Shown: piece by piece, positions 12,170-23,555 of the stretch | Layout: each line of letters opens with the position of its first letter | Position numbering within the stretch: the stretch's first letter is position 1 | Program-made: the position numbers and the translations under genes | Source: Capra hircus | Lineage: Eukaryota > Chordata > Mammalia > Artiodactyla > Bovidae | Direction: 5' to 3' | NCBI RefSeq assembly: GCF_001704415.2 | Contig: NC_030819.1 | Location: 36,016,575 to 36,080,574, forward strand | DNA: 64,000 nucleotides | The notes under the pieces: generated by a model | Told to the model about the DNA's origin: nothing | Databases searched by the model: none | Seen by the model: only the letters and a program-made list of their open reading frames with translations

Positions 12170-12263
12170 CTGAGATGCTGCCTCCTGGGCTGCAGTCCTC
12201 ATTTTGCCCCAAATAAAACTTAATTCACAACTCTCAAGTTGTACATCTTTTTTTAGTCGACAT
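12170..12263 (+). repeat. Retroviral LTR end (ERV1-like), plus orientation
   Basis: Contains CTCATTTTGCCCCAAATAAA with an AATAAA poly(A) signal, then ACAACTCTCAAGTTGTACAT and a terminal GTCGACA. It is the inverted partner of 10868-10962, with about 85 bp of shared sequence. Confidence 0.6.
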
Positions 12264-13248
12264 TTCTATCTATTCAACTGAAGCTTTCTCTTGGTGGGAC
12301 AGAACACATTATTGGCTGACTGACTCTGTTCTCTCAGGCTTTTGACTGTTTGGAGATAGTATATTTTGGGGAACAGTATTAAACAACTATTGATCCAAAG
12401 CCCTAGAAAAAGGAACCATATAATTGCTGTACTTATAGGGCGATCTTTTTAGCCTTTGTTCTCTCCTCATATTACTTCCCCCTCCTCTATGTTTAACCCT
12501 TTTAACTGCAACATTAGGCTCTTCTTTATCTCATAGACAATTTTCACTAGGTTTGGTTTCCTGTTTCCTGTAACATGTAACCTGAGGCAGATGCAACCTA
12601 TTTGTTTTTAATGGAAAAATACTAAAATATTTTCACTAAACTTTTTGTCGGTAGAATTGAGGACAGTTATGAGTCCATGAGCCCTAACCCGTGTTTATCA
12701 AGCTACAGATTTCTACAGCGGAGCCTGTTCTGGAGAGTATAAACAGCATACTTGTCTAAATTGAAAGATTTATGTTGCCGACCCATGCAGTATGAGAGGC
12801 ATTCCGGCAGAGCTCACTTTTCATTCATTTCCTGTTTTTCATATCTTTAAAAATTTTTTTACCTCAGGGACCACGTAGTTAGAAACATCCACTGTGAGGA
12901 AAGATACTTAGCAGGCTTTATTTTCCTGACGTCTTTGCCATGAGACTTGGACACTTAAGCATTGTTATATTGTTTGACAGTACAGGAAGCGTGCAACAGA
13001 GATGTCACGGAAATCAGTAGATATGTTAATACAGACTCCACCCTCTTTTGGTCAGGGTCTCTTTTCATCTTTCTGGTAACAAGGAGTACAGTAGCTTTGT
13101 AGCATTTTACCAGAAGGGGTGACAAGGAAGAATACCTTTTCTTATCATCCCTTTCACTTTCTGGCCTATCTTTAAGGATGCTGTCTTACAGCTGCTTATC
13201 AGAAGAAATGGGCTGTGGTGATAGTGATTAGGCTTCAGCATGGATTGA

Positions 13249-13266
13249 GTAAAAAAAAAAAAAAAA
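13249..13266. repeat. Poly-A run
   Basis: A run of A residues, about 120 bp upstream of exon 10. Confidence 0.8.
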
Positions 13267-13386
13267 CACATAACAGTTTGTCATGACTCAGGAGGCAGAA
13301 GAGACACTCTGTCCCTTTTGAGCTGTGTCTGAACAGGTCTGCCATGATCCATGTAGGAAAGAAAGGCCTGACTTTTTGCATTTCAG

Positions 13387-13613
13387 GACTACTCGCCAGG
13401 AGACTCTCCGCCAGGGACCCCGCCAGCATCCCCCCTGTCCTCAGCTTGGCATACGTTCCCTGAAGAGGATTCTGACTCCCCGCAGTTTCGAAGACGGGCC
13501 CACACATTCAGCCACCCACCTTCAAGCACGAAGAGGAAGCTGAATTTGCAGGATGGGAAGGCCCATGGGGTTCGCTCCCCTCTTCTGAGGCAGAGCTCCA
13601 GCGAACAGTGCAG
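13387..13613 (+). CDS. TBC1D4: TBC1D4 exon 10 (Akt site T642, 14-3-3 binding; S666)
   Basis: This exon is 227 nt, phase 0 in and phase 2 out, with acceptor TTGCATTTCAG and donor GTGAGT. It opens DYSPGDSPPGTPPASP, a Ser/Pro-rich linker. It contains RRRAHTFSHPPSS, the Akt consensus RxRxxT around human T642, whose phosphorylation recruits 14-3-3 and blocks the GAP effect in cells. GVRSPLLRQSSSEQC follows and includes S666. Two changes from the human protein as I remember it are P to L in ASPLSSAW and Q to H in AWHTF. It ends in a split Ser codon that joins either exon 11 or, in the short isoform, exon 13. Confidence 0.97.
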
Positions 13614-15375
13614 GTGAGTCCAAACCTCTCTCCAGAAACTGAAACCAGATTCTCCTGTCCCTGTGTTCTGACCACTGTGGAGTCAAGAGTTTTTGTGACT
13701 TCCTGCTGTAGCCAGTGTTTAGTTTTCAGGGAGATCAGAAAAGTAAATTAAATTATCAAAACCTTTGTCACTAAGGGAAGGAGGCAAGCTTTAAGGCATC
13801 CCCAAAGATCAGGGTTTAAACATTTTGGATGCAAGTATTTTTTTTTCCTAGAAAAAATGCAGAAAACAAGATATCATGCCATTGTTTTATCTGAAAAACC
13901 TGCTGACAATACATGTTACTCAGTGTCTCCTATGAAGGCATTCATGAAGCAGCAAATTTGAAAATAACATAGCTGAGCTTCCTGTAAGCTTACAATGAAA
14001 AACACAAAGGTTAAAAAGAATCACTCATATTACCTTTATACATGGGGTAAAATTTGGCTGTTATTTAATTTCATAAAAATTATCACCAAATGTGAAAATT
14101 GTTAAAAATTTTATCTAGAATAAAATGATGTTTATAAAGAAGAATGCATATGCCGTAATTGACATGAGCATCCATTAGAAATTAACTTACATGATATTTA
14201 GGAAATACTTTAACAAATAATTTAGCATTTGATAAGAGATAATAAAATTTGCAATTGTAGAATGATTATACTTCTTATTGTATAGTACAAATCAGAATTT
14301 ATATCCTAGGACTAATTTTGTTTCTCTTCTTTACCTATGAGTTTGGTTTAGGAAATAGTTTGATGGGGATTCCAGTCAGAGGGAAAAAAATAAAATCAGA
14401 ACTCTAAGTAAAAAAGAAGATTAATTTTTAAATTAGTTGCTATTAAATTTACCAGCATTTCTTTTAAAAATATAATTGAATTCTCATTGTTTTTTTTAAT
14501 AATTTCATATTATAAACAAGATATTTAAGATATATAAAAATAGTAGAACTAATTATCCTCAGATTTTTCTTTTATGAAAAAGAACTAAGTATTCATGTAT
14601 ATAGCAAGCATTTTTTATGATCATTTATATTTAACCAAGTCATTAAATATCTTTTTCCAGGAAAAGTTATTTTCAAGAATTTAAATTATTGAAGGACAAA
14701 TGATGTCTATGTTTTCTTATGTTTTCCACATTTTGTAATGTATATACTCAAAGAATTTCTGTCAATATGAGAAGATGCTATTTATATCATGGTAAACATT
14801 TGCTATGAAAAGAATCTTCTAGAAAAAAATCTTTGTAGGTGACTTAAGGATTCAGATAAAACTATGGCTGCACAATTCTACAGGCTGCAAGAAAGAACAT
14901 GGTCATTAACATTCATTAAGCCAAAGATATTATGATGACTCCCAACAACCAAACATGTTGTTCTTAAATTTTTAGAAGCGTTTATATCTTTAAAATAATT
15001 AAGTCTTTGAACTACTGATAATCAGTTTTTCCTTCTGGAGCTTGTTTCCTGTAATTATTTGTGCTTTCCTACTTTTTCCCCTTGAAGGATATTTTACAAG
15101 TCAAAATAAACACTTTTTGTCCTAAAATTGTTAAGAGCATTTTAGAGACAAACACATATGCTGAGAAACGCTGCATAGATGAGGAATTCAGTTTGTGAAA
15201 CAATGAACCAGGTCATCATCATCTAATAGAGAACTGCATGCATATAAATTTTTTCCATATAAATTCAGCCTTGATGACAGTGATAGCAAGAACCTGTGTA
15301 TATGCTATTTCATAGTGAATGAAGATTGTTCCAGAATATAACTTAAGACGAATTTGCTGTATTTTCTGTACTCAG
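13614..15375 (+). other. TBC1D4: TBC1D4 intron 10, repeat-free
   Basis: A 1.8-kb AT-rich intron just before the first alternative exon. I recognise no SINE, LINE or LTR in it, which is unusual for this window. It ends at CTGTACTCAG. Confidence 0.85.
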
Positions 15376-15540
15376 CATCCTCCCACCAGCTCGGCGCATG
15401 CACAAGGAGTGTAATTCTTCCTCCAGTCTTCCAAGTCTTCACACTTCCTTCTCTGCCCCTTCCTTCACTGCCCCCTCTTTCCTGAAAAGCTTTTACCAGA
15501 ATTCAGGTAGACTATCCCCACAGTATGAGAATGAAATCAG
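15376..15540 (+). CDS. TBC1D4: TBC1D4 exon 11, alternative (long, muscle-enriched isoform; AMPK site S704)
   Basis: This exon is 165 nt, phase 2 in and out, with acceptor TACTCAG and donor GTGAGA. It encodes 55 residues running SILPPARRMHKECNSSSS, then LPSLHTSFSAPSFTAPSF and the tail QYENEIR. The serine in HTSFSAPS is human S704, an AMPK-responsive site. The arginine pair includes human R684, the position of the Greenlandic loss-of-function variant; here the codons are CGG CGC. The start ILPPA differs from human NLSSV as I remember it, and Y687H and S690C are also changed, so this exon is less conserved than its neighbours. Known biology: it is included mainly in skeletal muscle and heart. 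Confidence 0.95.
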
Positions 15541-16394
15541 GTGAGATCAGTGTCCTCTGTTTGCAAAGCAACCTTTCTGCAGTGATATACTGATATGTTA
15601 CTAAAAAGTGGTGAATTGATTTGAGTGACATGAATGCATCTGTGTGTTGTGCCTGTTCTAACCAGTTTCTAATATATTGGTTCCAATTCCAATTAATTTG
15701 AAGAAAACCTTTACAAACAAGTGTTTCAAAGTTTTTAGATGACATGATTATCTTACTTTGGGGACTTTATTTTTGTACTCTTTGTGTGTTTCTTTGCCTT
15801 GGGCCCCAGAGTCTGAGCTTTATTTTGTTTGGGGCAAGACCTATGCAAATATATACTAAGCAAACCTCCCCAGTCATGTCTCTCTCTTTTTTTATTTTTA
15901 GCTTCTCTGGACATATGAAGCCACTTATTTAAACAGCTGTACTAAAGTAATGGATATTATATAGTTTTAAGTATATAGAATATTTCCTAGGTGTTTCACT
16001 GGTTTTGCAATGACATAGACTTACTTTTCTGAATCTCAGTGTTAGTCACATAATGGCTACAGGATCATATTGATAACAGCTCTTTCTGACAGCATGAGGG
16101 ATCTCTTGAATTCTGTAGACGTTCAGTTTTATTTTGTTTTTGTCCCCCAGTATTGAAAATGCATAACCTATTAAATCTTGTTCCTTGCTGTTATAATTAC
16201 ACAAAATTAAGTGTGGTGATTTTTTTTGAGAATTACCATTAGATAATTTTTGAAATGCTGAATTCTTACTGATCTTGCAGATTCTCAGTGGGATATTCTA
16301 GCCTTTGGAAAGCAGTGGATTAAGCTAGAAATTCTCAAGGGGTTGTTGTTGGCTTAGAATTTTCTAAGATTCATTTTTATTTTTACATGTAGCT

Positions 16395-16510
16395 TGAGCC
16401 ATTCTTTTTTCTTGCTGTATAGTATTCCATTTAATGCATCACAATTTATCATTCTCTTGCTAGTGGATATTTGGGTTGTTTCTATTTTTGGATAATTGAT
16501 AATTCTTGCA
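16395..16510 (-). repeat. Old L1 fragment
   Basis: GTATAGTATTCCATTTAATG and GTGGATATTTGGGTTGTTTC match the antisense L1 ORF2 end. Confidence 0.55.
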
Positions 16511-17719
16511 GTCTAGGAGAGGAATACATGCTGTCAACCAGCTTGCGTGCCACTAAAATCTTCTTGGGTGTTCTTTTGGCCTCCTTTCTTTTAGACATAG
16601 GGAATTAAAAAAGTTAGTATAATTAGGCAATGTGCATTAACTTGTTAAATTATAATAACCCTTGAATTATCTCTGAATGTCTTTTGTCCATGTATGTCAA
16701 GCTCTTTTCATCCCAAGGCAGGCAACTAATATTGGATTAATAAAATTTTGAATATGAACTGTCCTTTGAGTTAGTACAAAATTATGCTGAAATATTGAAT
16801 TTCTATTGAAGAAAGTTGACAAAGAATTGATTTTAAAAGGTTTTTACAGGCTCAACCTTATGTGAGAAGAAGAAAACCATAACAATTGCATTATGTATAT
16901 GGAATATGCAATGAATTTAGAGAACTGATAGTTTAGATAATTGAGAACCGATAAAACATTTTACACGATAACATTAAAAATTTCAGTCTACCTCAGCTCT
17001 ATAGTTCTATCTATATAGCACTTTCAGTGACACCCATTTTCAGGTTCCTGCTGTTATGTTAAGGAGAACATCTAGAGAATTCCTCTTTTCTTACAGAAAC
17101 AGAACCGTGTCTGAAGGTGACAATTAGGGACAGCCACCAAGAAGGTCAAGGATTAGCTGTGAATAGGTTTTAGAGTAAAAAAGCAGTGACTATAAAAGAT
17201 TATTATAGTTGTTAATTTCTGCTGAGGTGTATGTATTATTCTTGTGCCAAGCTTACCTTAGCCTACTACACCTCATTCTCATAGGAGCGTATTGAAGTCA
17301 GAGGGCAAATATTTAATTTTGCAATGAAAAAAATGTACCTCTTTGTGGTGATCTTATTTTAAATGCTATATTTAGACATATGGAAAACTTTTAAGTTTAT
17401 AGGGTCATTAAAAACATCCTATCTTCTGAAATTTGTAGTGTTTTCTTGGTTCTGAGGAATTCTAAAAAAATCAGAGTGCACTTTCTGGTATGTTTTTGTT
17501 TCCTTTTTGTACAGTGTTTTGTAATTTGACAGCTTAGAATCAATAGGCCAAAAAGACACTTAAAATTTCATTAAAGATTATGCCAGGTGTAAGCATCTGG
17601 CTCCATGGATTATCACAGTGAACATCCCACATCACCCCTACTCAGTCAGCACATTTGCTGCCAGCACCCTGGCAGCTCCTCCCATTTCCCCACCCAATCT
17701 CTACTCCTCATCCTGACCT

Positions 17720-17963
17720 CAGGTACCACAGTTCAGTTTTGCCTGGTTTTGGACTTTCTATAAATGGAATGATACAACATAAATTCTTTTATATCTGGCT
17801 TTTTTCACTGAGTAATGGTTTATGAGATGTATTCTTTTATGTGTACTTCACTTTATTCATTTGTATTGCTGAATAGTATTTCATTTACTACATCACAATT
17901 CATTCCTTTTCCAGTGGACAGGTAGGTTATTTCTACCTATTTTTTGCTTTTTATAGAGTACTC
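17720..17963 (-). repeat. Old L1 fragment
   Basis: TAAATGGAATGATACAACAT, GGCTTTTTTCACTGAGTAAT and GCTGAATAGTATTTCATTTA mark antisense L1 sequence. Confidence 0.65.
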
Positions 17964-17973
17964 TCCCTGGATA

Positions 17974-18198
17974 GGGGTTTCCCAGGTGATTCTGTGGTAG
18001 AGAGTCCACCTGCAAATGCAGGAGATGCAGGAGACACAGGCTCTATCCCTGGGTTGAAAAGATATCCTGGAGGAGGAAACGGCAACCCACTCCAGTATTT
18101 GTGCCTGGAGAATTTAATGGACAGGGGATCCCAGTGGGCTACCATCCATGGGATCACAGAGTGTTGGACACCACTGAGTGGCTGAGCATGCGTGCACG
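17974..18198 (+). repeat. Bov-tA SINE
   Basis: A sense copy from GGGTTTCCCAGGTGATTCTG to TGGACACCACTGAGTGGCTG. It is flanked by the duplication CTCCCTGGAT at 17964-17973 and 18199-18208. Confidence 0.9.
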
Positions 18199-18384
18199 CT
18201 CCCTGGATGTTATCCATGTCCACGTTGGTACATACTTGTGCATTGTTAGTAACTATCTACACAGTAGCAAAATTGTTGGACAGACTTCACTCTTAAGAGG
18301 TTTATTTCAATTAGTCAGTCACTTTGACATAAATTTACTACAGCCTTGGAGAGAGATTTTTTTTAAAATTAGTATTATAAAATA

Positions 18385-18745
18385 GCTTCAGATTTATAGG
18401 AAAATTGCAAAACTATTATGGAGAACTGCTAAACCTTTATCCATATTCATCCATTTTTGACATTTGCCACATTTGCTTTACCATTCTGTCTGTTTCCATG
18501 TATACATGCATACGTATATGCATATATATTTTGTTATTCTAAGCCATTTGTGAGTAGATTGCAGATAACATGTCCCTTTACTCTGAATCCTTCAGTGTGT
18601 GTTTGCTAAGAATGAAGATATTCAAGAGTGTGGCTTTAAGCCAGGAATTTCTGAACTCTACATCTCTCATTATCACTGGTTTCAGAGAAAACATCATATG
18701 CACACAATTACCATGATAACTGCAACTATTCAAAATAGAAAGGGA
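18385..18745 (-). repeat. Old L1 fragment
   Basis: TTCAGATTTATAGGAAAATT, then GTGAGTAGATTGCAGATAAC and CTTCAGTGTGTGTTTGCTAA match old L1 sequence; the orientation is probable. Confidence 0.55.
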
Positions 18746-18831
18746 GAGGTCCATAAAACTATGGAATATACTTTTCCTTTGAGTAGCCCATATCTTATTA
18801 GAGGCACAGTGTGGATCTGTAAATATTTACA

Positions 18832-19040
18832 GACTTCCTTGGTGGCTCAGACGGTAAAGCGTCTGTCTACAATATGGGAGACCTGGGTTCGATCCCTGGG
18901 TTGGGAAGATCCCCTGGAGAAGGAAATGGCAATCCACTCCAGGACTATTGCCTGGAAAATCCCATGGACAGAGGAGCCTGGTAGGCTACAGCCCATGGGG
19001 TCCCAAAGAGTGGGACACAACTGAGCGACTTCACTTCAAA
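18832..19040 (+). repeat. Bov-tA SINE
   Basis: A full sense copy: GACTTCCTTGGTGGCTCAGA, GGGTTGGGAAGATCCCCTGG and GGACACAACTGAGCGACTTC. Confidence 0.92.
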
Positions 19041-19762
19041 GTATAGAGTAGGTTAACACATAGGTTAACAAATACTATTTAAAGAGCATGATCATTTGAA
19101 ATTTGAAATTCAGATTAGGCATCCTTCTCCAGGACCACTACTTTTAATTATTAAAAACATGTAGATTATTGTTGTTAAGCAGGCTGAGAAAAAGAAGCCA
19201 AGATACTTTTAATATCATGGTTTACTTAGAAGTAGGTTCATTTGTACAACAGTGAAATGCTAAAGGAAAGGGAGTACATATATGTTTTGTTTTACCTTAC
19301 TTCAAGTTAATTCTTAAAAATTTAATATTATTTCATTGTGTAGTAGCTGAAATATAATTATGCATAATCTGATGGTATATTTACATAACATCTGTTTAGC
19401 AAATATAATATATCCTTTATAAACAAGCATCTGTTTCCTCCTTATTGTTGCTTCTCAGCTTTTGAGCCTATATTTGAAAAATTTATATTGAAATTCACTG
19501 GTCAAATGATAGTCATTTCATCTACTTCTAAAACTTTTCAGTGACAAAATAGGTTTTTGCTGACAAGTACTTTGTGGTGTAGTTTGGTTCTATAGTTTTC
19601 TCATATTATCTGATAAAAATAGTGTAATTACTCATGGTACAATATTGAAATTATTTGTACTTTATTGATATCTTATGGGAATGCCTTTTTATCCTAAATC
19701 TTGGTTTTGGACATCACTCTCTTTCTGTGCTAATGCCGTTCCTTGTTTTCCTGTGGTACTAG

Positions 19763-19786
19763 ACAAGACACTGCTTCAGAATCAAG
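19763..19786 (+). CDS. TBC1D4: TBC1D4 exon 12, alternative 24-nt microexon
   Basis: A 24-nt exon, phase 2 in and out, that completes Arg from exon 11 and adds QDTASES plus a split Ser. The acceptor is CCTGTGGTACTAG and the donor GTGATT, the latter weak beyond +3. In human it is co-included with exon 11 in the long isoform. Together they are 189 nt, equal to the 63-residue difference between the 1298- and 1235-residue human proteins. It is too short to find by open-frame search and was placed by homology and by the phases of its neighbours. Confidence 0.9.
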
Positions 19787-21305
19787 GTGATTAGAGGTCT
19801 AAATATTTTCATTTACAAGTTTATTAATTCTTCTAACTGATTATTACCATTCACTTAAAAAATCAGTTTTGGCTGTCTTCTCCATGCATGCCATCCTTCC
19901 GGTGATGTGAGGGGTATATAGTAGGGGGAAAATGACTCCTGGTGTAATCGAAGATTATGAATGATCATATAAAAGATTGATTGTAACCAAATCCTGTTTC
20001 TACTCTATTCCACATTGACATTTCCTTAGGACTCTGCTGTGGCCCTCAGTAGAGATTAATTCAAATTTGAAACTAATGGGAGTAAGTGAATTTGCTAGTT
20101 TGGAGGTACATATGTACATTTAAGGAGTTTATTTCAAATCCCAAGTAGATGCAGAAATAAGAATCCTAAAAGAAATCAAATCTGGTTTTCACTGAAAAAT
20201 ATTCCTAGTCTGTTTCTGTTCATCTTAATTGCTGACACATGGGTTACTTTGAGACACTGCTGTGGCCTTCCAGACCTCCCACTGGGCTGGACACAGGAAA
20301 ACACCTACTTCCTTTTTATGGAAGTCTGACCACATCTGTGATGACATTTCTTCCTCCTGACACACATGCTTTTTGTGGTAAATGTCCAGTATCACTGCTG
20401 AATAGCTTAACTGAAAATGATTATTCTTTCCTAGTTTCCATGCTTTGCTCATATCACAAGCCCAGTGGAAAACAGACATTCGTATCTTCCTGTTGGGGTC
20501 ACTGACATTTAGATTTCTTTCTAATGGGAGTTAAAATCCAGTATAAAAGATTGGGCTAGCATGAGATGTTCAAAGAAAAAAATTATTTGGGGCCACATTG
20601 ATAAGATAAAAAGTGACTGAGACTTGTAATTGACCTACATTTTTTAATGGTTGCATGTAAGACCATTTCAGTAATATTTCTTATCTACTTCCAAAAGCCT
20701 GACGGAAATGTTAAGATTTTCTGTGTCCTTCTAGAAGGTTCTACTATAGGCATGGAAGTAGGTCTGTGTTTTACCTTAGGGGTCATGTGGCCTATTATTT
20801 TATATATGGTTATACTGAACCCCAGAAATGTTTAATATCTTGCTTGATATTGTTTATATAACATTGAGTTATAAGAATATGAGTAAGCAAATGAGCTCCC
20901 TAGAGATATTTAAAATTCCAATGCAAAGAACTTAATTAAAAAATTTTTTTCATTCAGTCTAGAGTTTAGGAAATAAAATTCTTTGTTCGTGTTCTTTTTT
21001 GTTTTACACATTGATGAATCTATCTGATTTGATTCAGCTTAATTGATTTCCACTCGATTAGCTCATTCTGTTTTATTTAATTAGTAAAGATATTCCATAG
21101 GATGATAGATGGGTACCCAGTTGAAACCAGGGCTTACATAAGCTATTAGTCCACCTAAAGTAATTATGAATTAAATCGTACTATGGGCCTTGTGGGAAAA
21201 ACTCTCAAATTGCAATACCGTGTTATTCCACTGCCTTTCTTGAGGCATTTACAAAGAGAAAGCCTTTTCAGATTTCTGTTAAATGGTTTTCTTTTTGTTG
21301 TTATT

Positions 21306-21425
21306 GTTTAGTGGATTAGTTGTGTCTGACTCTTTTGCGACCCCATGGACCTAGCAGGATCCTCTGCCTATGGGATTTCTCAGGCAAGAATACTGGAGTA
21401 GGTTGTCATTTCCTTCTCCAATATA
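21306..21425 (-). repeat. Bov-tA SINE fragment
   Basis: Minus-strand tail: GTTGTGTCTGACTCTTTTGC, CAGGCAAGAATACTGGAGTA. Confidence 0.85.
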
Positions 21426-21765
21426 TGTTGGTATATATATTAATGTGTTTTCTATTTGATCCTCCTATTTAAAAATAAAAAAGTGTTTACATTTTGAAAT
21501 CCAGTTGTTTCAAAAGAAAACGAAGGGAGACATTTATATAAATGAACACATAATATAGTAATACTCTATAATAATGTAAAATGACATTATTCCATTAAAA
21601 AAAAAAGGAAAGAGAAGTGCTGACCTAAAGACTTAATGCTAATTACAGACTGGTTTTTTACCCTAGAAATACAGGGGAACCTGGGAGTTCTAACAGCTTT
21701 ATTTTTATGAACCAATAGGGCTTTGTCTGAACTAATGCAAAGGGTATTTACCTTGACATAGTAAA

Positions 21766-21990
21766 CTATAGAGCCTAAGTGTCTGGATTCTGGATTGCCT
21801 GGGTTTGAATCCTGACTCCCCCACTATATCCCTGAGACTGTTGGCAAATGACTTAGCTTCTTTCAGCCTCAGTTTTCTCACTAAAAATAGGAACTGTAAT
21901 ACCATCTACCCCATAAAGTTGCTGTGAGGTTGAAATGAGTTCATACTTATGAAATGCCTAGAACAGTGCCTGGCGCATGGTATGTCTATT
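21766..21990 (+). repeat. MIR SINE
   Basis: A textbook MIR: CTGGGTTTGAATCCTGACTC, CTTCTTTCAGCCTCAGTTTT, CATAAAGTTGCTGTGAGGTT and AACAGTGCCTGGCGCATGGT. Confidence 0.88.
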
Positions 21991-22333
21991 TGTTTTAGCT
22001 TTATTATTACTATTAAAAAATACATGTTATTTTGTTCTTAATTTTACTCCAAAGGTGGACATTACCTAGGATTACTTAAAGGAGAAACTGAAGTGAAAAC
22101 TAATATTGTAGTAAAAAAAAAAAAAAAAGGCAAAAAACAAACACAAATTAAAAATTTCAAACAAAAACTTACCCCCTCAGCCCGGTGAAGTTTCCAAAGT
22201 GAGAGAAAGAATTTTTAAAAAATATTTTCTTTTTACTTGTGGTTTTGGTGACATATTTAAGGAGCCTTAATCTAACTCAAAATCTTGAAGATTTACTCAT
22301 ATATTTTCTTCTATGAGTTTCATAATTGTTTTA

Positions 22334-22412
22334 CATTTTTTAATTGAAGGATAATTGCTTTATAGAATTTTTTGGTTTTCTGTCATACATCAATAAGAAT
22401 CAACCATAGGGA
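22334..22412 (-). repeat. L1 3'-end fragment
   Basis: TTAATTGAAGGATAATTGCT and ACATCAATAAGAATCAACCA match the antisense ruminant L1 3' UTR. Confidence 0.5.
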
Positions 22413-23439
22413 GATTAAGAATTCTGATGCACACGGTTTTGATTCTTAAAATTACTGCCTTAGGAATGTTAGGTTGCTGATTAAATCTGAATCAAAAAGT
22501 AAAGTGCCATAAGCTGCACATACGCACTGCCTGTTGAAACCCTTTTCTGGACCCGGACTTCTGGATACACGTTTTTCTTAGTAGATGAAGCATGGAAATT
22601 TTTGCCTTATCTTGGCCACCAAACTGCTTTTTCAGGATGTCGTTTTCTAGTACTAAAGGGTCAATGGTCTGTTATATAAGTTTTTCCTTTTCATATAACA
22701 TTATCTTATATTTTGACGGTTAATTTTTGGCTTATTATTGGCCATTAAATTCCAGACAAATGAGGAAAATGTGTCTTTTTGGCAGTTTGTTTAGATTACA
22801 GAATTTTAAGTTTTAGATATTTTGAAATTTTCAAATTTGTAACAGCAAGCTGATATAAGGGTACATTATGCACCAGTTTTATAACCGATTCCCCCAAAAT
22901 TGTATATTTTACAGACAGTAATTAAAATGACATGGGTTCTTCTCAATTGTACTTTTAGTACTACCCAGACACTTGCTATGTTATTAACACTGAGTTTGAA
23001 AAGATCTTTTTAATTCCAGCATTAAAATACAAAAGTTTCAGAATCCCTTTGCTTTGGTTTATTCTAATTTTGTTGTTAGATATACTAAGCGTTAAAAGAA
23101 ACTACTATTTATTGAACATTTATCCTGTGAGGCATTGAAATTGTTGCTTTTACATAAGTCACTTAGCTTCCTAGGATTAACTTATGAATTGGATACTCTT
23201 ACGTCAATGTGTTACTATCTGGAAAAAAAGATGCCTTATGTTGTTTATTATGTATTGTCATTGTTAGTACTTACCATTGACACCTTAGTCTGTGCTTTTG
23301 GGAAATGAAGCTATTAGGACTTTTTGCCAGAAAAACTTGAAAATCATGACTATCAACAAAAGATTTTAAGAAGGTAGATCTCTTATTTATTCCTGACCTG
23401 TCAAGGAATTTATTCCTGACAAGCCAAGCCAACATGAGT

Positions 23440-23526
23440 TTGATTAAACTCTGGGAGATAGTGAAGACCAGTCCCTGGGGTCACGAAGAACTGAAGACCA
23501 CCGAGTAACTGAGCAACAGCAGCAAT
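23440..23526 (+). repeat. Decayed BovB 3' end, sense
   Basis: AAACTCTGGGAGATAGTGAA and GGGGTCACGAAGAACTGAAG resemble the BovB 3' terminus with several deletions. Confidence 0.5.
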
Positions 23527-23555
23527 ATCAATGTATTCCACAGATATTTGTTGAG

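Larger units (their letters stand above)
10698..13386 (+). other. TBC1D4: TBC1D4 intron 9
   Basis: A 2.7-kb intron. It carries a minus-oriented retroviral LTR end (10868-10962), an antisense BovB piece (11287-11723), an AC repeat (11772-11797) and a plus-oriented copy of the same LTR end (12170-12263). A poly-A run lies at 13249-13266. The remaining 12264-13248 shows nothing recognisable. Confidence 0.9.
15541..19762 (+). other. TBC1D4: TBC1D4 intron 11
   Basis: A 4.2-kb intron between the two alternative exons. The first 850 bp and much of 16510-17580 are single-copy AT-rich sequence. Old L1 pieces lie at 16395-16510, 17720-17963 and 18385-18745, and two Bov-tA SINEs at 17974-18198 and 18832-19040. 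The last 700 bp before the microexon is repeat-free. Confidence 0.85.

Noticed and set aside
18840..18910. tRNA-like boxes in many Bov-tA and CHR-2 copies (A and B box-like GGTTCGATCCC)
   Set aside because: They are the tRNA-derived heads of SINEs, without an intact cloverleaf, so not tRNA genes.
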